From Smithella sp. ME-1 (GTDB lineage: Bacteria; Desulfobacterota; Syntrophia; Syntrophales; Smithellaceae), in NCBI GenBank assembly GCA_000495415.1, contig AWGX01000058.1:1-10723 (forward strand): 10,723 bases of DNA. Direction: 5' to 3'. The notes under the pieces are model-generated. The model worked only from the letters and a program-made list of their open reading frames with translations. It made no database searches and was not told the DNA's origin. The position numbers and the translations under genes are program-made. Positions within the stretch are counted from its first letter, which is position 1; each line of letters begins with the position of its first letter. Positions 6,584 to 10,723 of this stretch are shown piece after piece.

Positions 6584-7788
6584 CGTTTGAGTTCAAAAAG
6601 TTTTTTATAATGGGTTGAAGCAATATGATAAAAACGATCCTGTGGAACGTAAATATAGGGCACATCATCTTTTCTCCGGTAAAGAAAATGAGACAGAATC
6701 ATTCTATTGACTGCCTGATGTCCGACAATCATAATATTCTCCATTTGCTGGTTCAGAAAAAACGATTTTTTGATTCCCTGTGTTATCCGGCTTTTCATTG
6801 TTTCATAACTTTCACCTTCCGGATAGACATAATGATACTTATCTGCTCCTCGCTTTTTGAATACCTGCGGAAGCTTTCGCTCAATTTCCTCATAAGTCAT
6901 TCTTTCGCAGATTCCCGCGTTGATTTCATCAAACTCCTTGAGAGAAATAACCTTACAATTATCCTGCATTGCGCTAATGGCTTTGGCCGTATCGATGGTT
7001 CTGATTTTCGCGCTGGTAAATATATAAGAAATTTTCTTTTTTATAAAAAATGTTCCGAGGGCAGCCGCTTGTTTTTTGCCCTTTTCTGTTAATTTCGAAT
7101 CGCCACCTATGCGATTCTCAATGTTATACTCTGTTTCGGTGTGACGAATAAGAATAAGATTCCTCACTTCATCAGTTACCAGATAGTCGCGCAGACGCTC
7201 ATAAAAAGGAATTACGTCGCTGTGCTTTTCTTCTATAATCATGTTTTGCAGAGAATCTACACGAAGATAATTTCGTTCCACCTTCAATGGCACATAAATC
7301 ATCTTATAATAGTCAATTCTTTTTAGAAATTCTTTTGTCGCCTTATCTTTCAGATGAGAGAATTCGGGAAGTTTGATTTTTTCCTGGATGCTCAAATTCA
7401 GAATATCTTCCTCATTGTTAATACATTCGATGAAAAGAATCGGATGATCATCCAACTGTTTTTCAATTGTTGCACGTCGCTTTCTTCTGGCGTTGTTCGC
7501 ATCTAAAATCGCGATAACACCACTGTTTCGCAAATAAGCTTTTGCCTTTCCCATGTTAATGTGGGCAAATTTTTCTCTTAAAGCCATAGCTGCAGAATTT
7601 TCAGGAGAATAGAATTCGGAACAAGCTGTTTCCTGCAACGGCAAATAAATCCTGCGCAATTCTCCATTATTGAATATGCGGGTGGGAATACCATCCCTTC
7701 GAAAGGCATCCCGGAGACGAACGGCTAGGGTGGATTTACCACGGGCGGGTAGTCCCATCAAAACAATATACAACTTTTCGTCGCTCAT
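6574..7788 (-). CDS. bifunctional 6-phosphofructo-2-kinase/fructose-2,6-bisphosphatase
   Basis: This 404-residue cytoplasmic protein has the architecture of the eukaryotic PFKFB enzymes, which make and destroy the glycolytic regulator fructose 2,6-bisphosphate. The N-terminal kinase (about 1-205) has a Walker A motif GLPARGKS (12-19), FNNGELRR (39-46), which resembles FNVGEYRR, and LDANNARR (95-102), which resembles the DATNTTR motif. The C-terminal histidine-phosphatase domain (about 210-404) has the nucleophile His215 in LIRHTETEYN, RIGGDSKLT (226-234), Arg263 in TSAKIRT, Glu288 in FDEINAG, YPEGESYE (322-329) and His357 in VGHQAV. All of these match PFKFB positions, so both activities look intact. 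The eukaryotic N- and C-terminal regulatory extensions are missing. Proof of the substrate is lacking; a different phosphosugar or nucleoside is possible. It follows mop by 76 bases with a hairpin between. The ribosome site is GGGGA before the ATG. Confidence 0.88.
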   Translation of the reverse strand: MSDEKLYIVLMGLPARGKSTLAVRLRDAFRRDGIPTRIFNNGELRRIYLPLQETACSEFYSPENSAAMALREKFAHINMGKAKAYLRNSGVIAILDANNARRKRRATIEKQLDDHPILFIECINNEEDILNLSIQEKIKLPEFSHLKDKATKEFLKRIDYYKMIYVPLKVERNYLRVDSLQNMIIEEKHSDVIPFYERLRDYLVTDEVRNLILIRHTETEYNIENRIGGDSKLTEKGKKQAAALGTFFIKKKISYIFTSAKIRTIDTAKAISAMQDNCKVISLKEFDEINAGICERMTYEEIERKLPQVFKKRGADKYHYVYPEGESYETMKSRITQGIKKSFFLNQQMENIMIVGHQAVNRMILSHFLYRRKDDVPYIYVPQDRFYHIASTHYKKLFELKRYN

Positions 7789-7800
7789 TTTATCCCCTAA

Positions 7801-7836
7801 TTAAATAAGGGGGTTTATATTCCCCCTTTATTTAAC
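7801..7836 (-). terminator. hairpin between mop and the PFK-2/FBPase-2 gene
   Basis: GGGGG (7809-7813) pairs with CCCCC (7822-7826) around an 8-base loop, flanked by AA/TT and further A/T pairs with one bulged base. On the - strand it is followed by a short, imperfect T-rich stretch. It may be a partial terminator after mop that lets some transcripts run into the downstream gene. Confidence 0.55.
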
Positions 7837-7864
7837 ATTAAAGCTGTTTTCAAAAACGCCAGCC

Positions 7865-8074
7865 TTAATCAACAGCAATCATCACATTGGAAGCTTTCAC
7901 AATAGCATAAGCTTTTTTGCCCGGTTTCAAACCAAGCTTTTTCGCCGATTCCCTGGAAATCATCGAAACAACCTTGGCTCCGCCTGTCAGTTCTAGAAGT
8001 ATTTCTGTATTTACAGCACCCTCTGAAACCTTGATTACCTTTCCCTTTAAAATGTTGCGCGCACTTATCTTCAT
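7865..8074 (-). CDS. mop: molybdate/molybdopterin-binding Mop (molbindin, TOBE-domain) protein
   Basis: This 69-residue protein is a single Mop/TOBE domain, the length of the Clostridium molbindins, which assemble into hexamers that bind molybdate or tungstate oxyanions. Its family pattern is clear: SARNILKGKVIKVSEGAVN at the N-terminus, TEILLELTGGAKVVSMIS, then the ESAKKLGLKPGKKAYAIVKASNVMI segment. There is no ABC-ATPase or DNA-binding domain, so it is a free storage or buffering protein, not ModC or ModE. It has an excellent ribosome site (AAAGGAGG, spacer 5) and a full-consensus promoter at 8139-8167, suggesting strong expression. The PFK-2/FBPase-2 gene lies downstream across the hairpin at 7801-7836. 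The substrate oxyanion cannot be told from the sequence. Confidence 0.93.
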   Translation of the reverse strand: MKISARNILKGKVIKVSEGAVNTEILLELTGGAKVVSMISRESAKKLGLKPGKKAYAIVKASNVMIAVD

Positions 8075-8138
8075 GGTGTCCTCCTTTTGTTATATCTCTT
8101 GAAGAAGATGTTACCCAAGATTTACACCTACGGTTAAA

Positions 8139-8167
8139 ATTATAAAGAGAATGGATTTTTATGTCAA
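8139..8167 (-). promoter_or_regulatory. full-consensus sigma-70 promoter of mop
   Basis: On the - strand, TTGACA (8167-8162), exactly 17 bases, then TATAAT (8144-8139): every consensus base is present. The start should be near 8132, giving a leader of about 58 bases. An inverted repeat GGATTT/AAATCC (8153-8158 and 8170-8175) straddles the -35 box and could be a repressor site. Confidence 0.8.
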
Positions 8168-8221
8168 TGAAATCCTTGATATTAAATCCAGCGTGTATTG
8201 ATAAGCCATGTCGGTTCATGA

Positions 8222-9235
8222 TTATGGCATAAGACCTTCTTTTTTCATCCATAATCCTATGCGCTGAAGAGCATCTTCGTACTTTACGCGTGTACTCCAT
8301 CCCAATTCCCGTTTTGCTTTCGAATTATCAATATCATTATCGCGACCCATCATACCAACATTGTGCCGGGTAAAAGTCGTTTTAAAACGAAGTACGGCAC
8401 AAAGCGCACCAACAAAACCAGCCACCGGCCAAGCCAAAGCAAAAGGAAAAGAAATGAATGTCGTCGCTTTGATTTTTTTACCCATCAAACCGGCAATGTC
8501 TATAAAGTATTGGCGCCATGTAACCGCATAATCATCCCTGATATGATAAGTTTGTCCTGCGGCAATATCTTTTGTTCCCGCAAGTAAAAAAGCAGCTACC
8601 AGGTTTTCGACATAAACTAGGCTCGCGCTCCAGCGGCCACCATCGATGAGAGGAAGAAAAGGCTTGTTCAGGTTATCGACAGCATCACGGACCCATACGC
8701 TTGCGGGACCAATTACATTGGTCGGCCTGATTACCGTGCCGGAAATTTTTCCATCGCGGTGGTAATTCCATATCAGCCCTTCAGCATCGAGTTTGGCATC
8801 GCCGTAGAAGATACCTGTCTTGTATACTGGATCGTTTTCGCGTAGTCCTTTCCGATGTTTCGGACCGAGACCGGTAGCCACCACTGAGCTGACATACACA
8901 AAGCGATGTACTTTGCCGGCAGCTTCTTCTAAAATATTTTTTGTCGCGTCGTATATGGTATCGTAGAATTCCCTTCTGGTGCCCCAGTAGGTGACGCGCG
9001 CAGCCAGATGATATACGGTATCAATGCCTTTACAAATACCGCGGATTGTTTCAGGTATAGTGAGATCACCTCGCACTATCGAAACGCCCATTTGTTCAAG
9101 ATTTTCGGTTTTTTCACCGGGCATGGCCAAACCGGTAACATTAAATTTTTCATCCACGAGTCTCTTACAAAGGACTTTACCGATAAATCCGCCGGCACCG
9201 GTAACCAGAACATTTTTGCCTTGATTCGTATTCAT
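8222..9235 (-). CDS. extended SDR NAD(P)-dependent epimerase/dehydratase, 3-beta-HSD-like
   Basis: This 337-residue protein belongs to the extended short-chain dehydrogenase/reductase superfamily. It has the nucleotide-binding GAGGFIG (13-19), a conserved DLT (57-59), HLAA (76-79), the catalytic Ser pair (116-117) and YGDAK (Tyr144, Lys148), then IRPTNVIGP (169-177). A hydrophobic stretch (about 259-283) resembles the membrane-associating region of the 3-beta-hydroxysteroid dehydrogenase/sterol-dehydrogenase branch. The likely reaction is NAD(P)-linked oxidation or epimerisation of a sugar nucleotide or a hydrophobic alcohol; the substrate cannot be assigned. The ATG is preceded by AAGGAGAG at a good distance. 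The gene lies downstream of the OFA transporter terminator and no clear promoter is visible in the roughly 50 bases between them, so it may depend on read-through. Confidence 0.9.
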   Translation of the reverse strand: MNTNQGKNVLVTGAGGFIGKVLCKRLVDEKFNVTGLAMPGEKTENLEQMGVSIVRGDLTIPETIRGICKGIDTVYHLAARVTYWGTRREFYDTIYDATKNILEEAAGKVHRFVYVSSVVATGLGPKHRKGLRENDPVYKTGIFYGDAKLDAEGLIWNYHRDGKISGTVIRPTNVIGPASVWVRDAVDNLNKPFLPLIDGGRWSASLVYVENLVAAFLLAGTKDIAAGQTYHIRDDYAVTWRQYFIDIAGLMGKKIKATTFISFPFALAWPVAGFVGALCAVLRFKTTFTRHNVGMMGRDNDIDNSKAKRELGWSTRVKYEDALQRIGLWMKKEGLMP

Positions 9236-9287
9236 TACAATCTCTCCTTATTGTTAAGAATAACTGATTTCCACACGTAATAACAGC

Positions 9288-9317
9288 AAAAAAAAGCGGG
9301 CACAAAGCCCGCTTTTT
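9288..9317 (-). terminator. strong rho-independent terminator of the OFA transporter gene
   Basis: An 11-bp perfect stem with a GC-rich core (GCGGGC/GCCCGC plus five A/T pairs, arms 9291-9301 and 9307-9317) closes a 5-base loop. On the - strand it ends in a run of eight Ts (9295-9288). It could also work in the + direction, but no + gene is present. Confidence 0.92.
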
Positions 9318-9337
9318 CATTCTTAAATAATTAGAGT

Positions 9338-10570
9338 CTATGCCTTCTTTGGCGGTTTTAATAATATAGCTGCCAGGCACAATCCGATAGCCGCTAACAC
9401 CGCTGTCGGATAAAACGCAAATGTATAAGTTCCAAAAACATCCTTGGCCTGACCTGAAACGATGCCTCCAATAATTGCACCTAATCCGTAGGCAAAAAAC
9501 ACGACGCCATAATTACGCGCGTAATTTGTCATACCAAAAAATGTTGCAGTTGCCGTAGGAGCGATAGCCAGCCAACCGCCCAGACACATCCAAAATCCGA
9601 TAAAACTGATTACATAAAGATTGGTATCACCTTCTTTGGCAGTAATCATTATAATTGAAACAACAAGAATTATAGCCAGATTCAGCATGGCCGCATAGCG
9701 GGGTGTAATTTTATCAGTAAGAAAGCCAAAAAACGGACGTCCCAGAGCGTTAAAACAAGCGAATACGCCAACCAGTGTAGCTGCTGTTTCGCCTGATATT
9801 TTGATAATTTCATTACCGACCGGTTTTGATATTCCGATAGCCATCAACCCGGCCATAGCGCCAACAATGAAACATAAAAATAATCCCCAGTATGTTCCGG
9901 TTTTGACCATTTCGCCCGGTGTAAGATTAGCAGCGGCAGCTGCACCGGCAGCCGGTTTCCATCCTTGGGGAGTCCATCCGGCAGCAGGAAATCTTAAAGG
10001 CAGACTCAGGATAAAAAGGATAATTCCGAAGGCTATCCCGAAATACAAAAAGGTAGCAGGTAATCCCACAGAAGGAATCAAGGCGTTGGCTATTTTCCCC
10101 GTAATCAGGGCTGATCCGCCGAAACCGGCCACTATCAAACCGACTGCCAGGCCTTTTTTATCCGGGAACCATCTCGCACCTACAGCAATAGGGCAACCAT
10201 AAACCAGACCGACACCTGATCCGGCAATGACACCATATGTTACAATCAGAAACCAGATACTGGTGGCAAAACTGGAAAGAAGCCATCCCAAGCCCACAAT
10301 AACGCCGCCGATGATTGCAACATTGCGCGGCCCCATTTTTTCCATTAAACGTCCGCCAAAAAACATCAAAATGGCAAAGAAGGCCAGAAAAACCATAAAG
10401 GGTAGAATGGATAAGGACGCGGACGAATTAAAAGCTTGTTTTACAGGTCCCAGAAAGATACTGTAAGCATACACCGCGCCAAGACAAACGTTCATAACCA
10501 AACCGAGAACAACGTACAACCATCTGCCGCTTTCTGGCGGCATACCGAACACCTTTGTTTCACCAGTCAT
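9338..10570 (-). CDS. OFA-family MFS transporter (oxalate/formate antiporter-like)
   Basis: This 410-residue inner-membrane protein has about 12 hydrophobic helices and the marks of the oxalate/formate antiporter family of the major facilitator superfamily. These are GAVYAYSIF in helix 1 (31-39), GGRLMEKMGPR between helices 2 and 3 (72-82), RWFPDKKGLAVG after helix 4 (133-144), NALGRPFFGFLTD in helix 8 and NYGVVFFAYG in helix 11 (353-362). A central loop of Pro/Gly/Ala separates the two halves. From memory, OxlT places a substrate-binding Lys (Lys355) in helix 11; here the matching stretch has Tyr361 and no Lys, so oxalate specificity is not supported and another monocarboxylate is likely. 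I use ATG 10570, with a strong ribosome site 6 bases upstream, rather than TTG 10588, which would sit inside that site. The gene has its own promoter and terminator. Confidence 0.9.
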   Translation of the reverse strand: MTGETKVFGMPPESGRWLYVVLGLVMNVCLGAVYAYSIFLGPVKQAFNSSASLSILPFMVFLAFFAILMFFGGRLMEKMGPRNVAIIGGVIVGLGWLLSSFATSIWFLIVTYGVIAGSGVGLVYGCPIAVGARWFPDKKGLAVGLIVAGFGGSALITGKIANALIPSVGLPATFLYFGIAFGIILFILSLPLRFPAAGWTPQGWKPAAGAAAAANLTPGEMVKTGTYWGLFLCFIVGAMAGLMAIGISKPVGNEIIKISGETAATLVGVFACFNALGRPFFGFLTDKITPRYAAMLNLAIILVVSIIMITAKEGDTNLYVISFIGFWMCLGGWLAIAPTATATFFGMTNYARNYGVVFFAYGLGAIIGGIVSGQAKDVFGTYTFAFYPTAVLAAIGLCLAAILLKPPKKA

Positions 10571-10576
10571 CAGATA

Positions 10577-10586
10577 CCTCCTCCTC
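10577..10586 (-). promoter_or_regulatory. ribosome binding site that fixes the OFA transporter start
   Basis: GAGGAGGAGG (10586-10577 on the - strand) is 6 bases before ATG 10570. The longer reading from TTG 10588 would have no ribosome site and would add a six-residue basic leader (MRRRYL) unlike the family. Confidence 0.8.
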
Positions 10587-10636
10587 AAAAAATTAACAAA
10601 ATTTTGAATTCTTAAATTTAGGTCATTAGGGACAGG

Positions 10637-10665
10637 CTTATATGGAGAAAAGCCTTGTATGTCAA
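10637..10665 (-). promoter_or_regulatory. sigma-70-type promoter of the OFA transporter gene
   Basis: On the - strand, TTGACA (10665-10660), a 17-base spacer and TATAAG (10642-10637, five of six bases) predict a start near 10630 and a leader of about 60 bases. An inverted repeat AGGCTT/AAGCCT (10634-10639 and 10650-10655) covers part of the -10 box and spacer and may be an operator. Confidence 0.7.
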
Positions 10666-10723
10666 GGGAATATTGATCGTTATGCCAATGCGCTTTCCGT
10701 GGCTAACTTTGTTGGTCCCGATT

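Noticed and set aside
6625..7092. 155-codon open frame on the + strand opposite the PFK-2/FBPase-2 gene
   Set aside because: Antisense shadow with no recognisable domain; the - strand frame carries all the phosphatase motifs.
8075..8138. Molybdenum-cofactor riboswitch or ModE site in the mop leader
   Set aside because: The leader is only about 58 bases, too short for a Moco riboswitch, and no ModE-like palindrome is visible.
8168..8221. Terminator after the SDR gene
   Set aside because: Only a 5-bp GCCAT/ATGGC pairing with a long loop and no T run; too weak to call.
7869..8300. 143-codon open frame on the - strand across mop and the end of the SDR gene
   Set aside because: It overlaps mop almost completely in another frame, covers the mop promoter, and its protein is low-complexity and resembles nothing.
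9338..10588. OFA transporter starting at TTG 10588
   Set aside because: The TTG lies in the ribosome site for ATG 10570, and the added residues do not fit the family.
1..10723. Defence system, CRISPR array, insertion sequence or prophage
   Set aside because: No direct repeat array, transposase, integrase or terminal inverted repeats were seen. The HExxH, DHH and GalT-like proteins are not in a recognisable defence arrangement.

Overview
The window reads as a chromosomal segment of an anaerobic Gram-negative bacterium, most likely Desulfobacterota (formerly Deltaproteobacteria), perhaps a Syntrophus/Smithella-like syntroph. This is inferred from the gene mix: a SelD that itself carries selenocysteine, a small molybdate-binding Mop protein, an OFA-family transporter, an FmdB zinc ribbon, an OmpA-type periplasmic protein and a bacterial PFK-2/FBPase-2. 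No rRNA, tRNA, CRISPR array, insertion sequence, phage gene or attachment site is visible. No gene-free stretch exceeds about 230 bases.

Layout. Positions 1-966 (+ strand) hold a two-gene unit: an unrecognised HExxH protein and an FmdB-type zinc ribbon. A perfect 21-bp hairpin (993-1037) separates it from the rest, and every gene after it is on the - strand. Read in their own direction, from high to low coordinates, the - strand units are: an OFA-family MFS transporter (9338-10570) closed by a strong terminator; an extended SDR dehydrogenase (8222-9235); a mop gene (7865-8074) followed by a bifunctional 6-phosphofructo-2-kinase/fructose-2,6-bisphosphatase (6574-7788); an OmpA-family protein (5730-6371) closed by a strong terminator; a three-gene unit selD, DHH phosphoesterase, GalT-like transferase (5499 to 2293); and a membrane diguanylate cyclase (1095-2120).

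Main corrections to a naive gene call. selD begins 30 codons upstream of its longest stop-free ATG ORF, at 5499. It reads through an in-frame TGA at 5446-5448 (Sec18, in the SelD active-site motif) that is followed by a 9-bp SECIS-like hairpin. The OFA transporter starts at ATG 10570, not at an upstream TTG, and FmdB starts at ATG 682.

Regulation. Six transcription units have a sigma-70-type promoter with a perfect TTGACA box and a 17-base spacer; the mop promoter is a full consensus match. Several carry short inverted repeats in or around the core promoter that could be operators.

How the genes fit together. The mop, selD and OFA-transporter genes are compatible with Mo/W- and Sec-dependent formate-type metabolism, but no such enzyme lies in the window, so this is only a suggestion. 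The most noteworthy items are the selenocysteine-containing SelD, its linkage to a DHH protein and a GalT-like protein of unknown role, and the eukaryote-like PFK-2/FBPase-2 fusion. I did not find a clear defence or mobile system.
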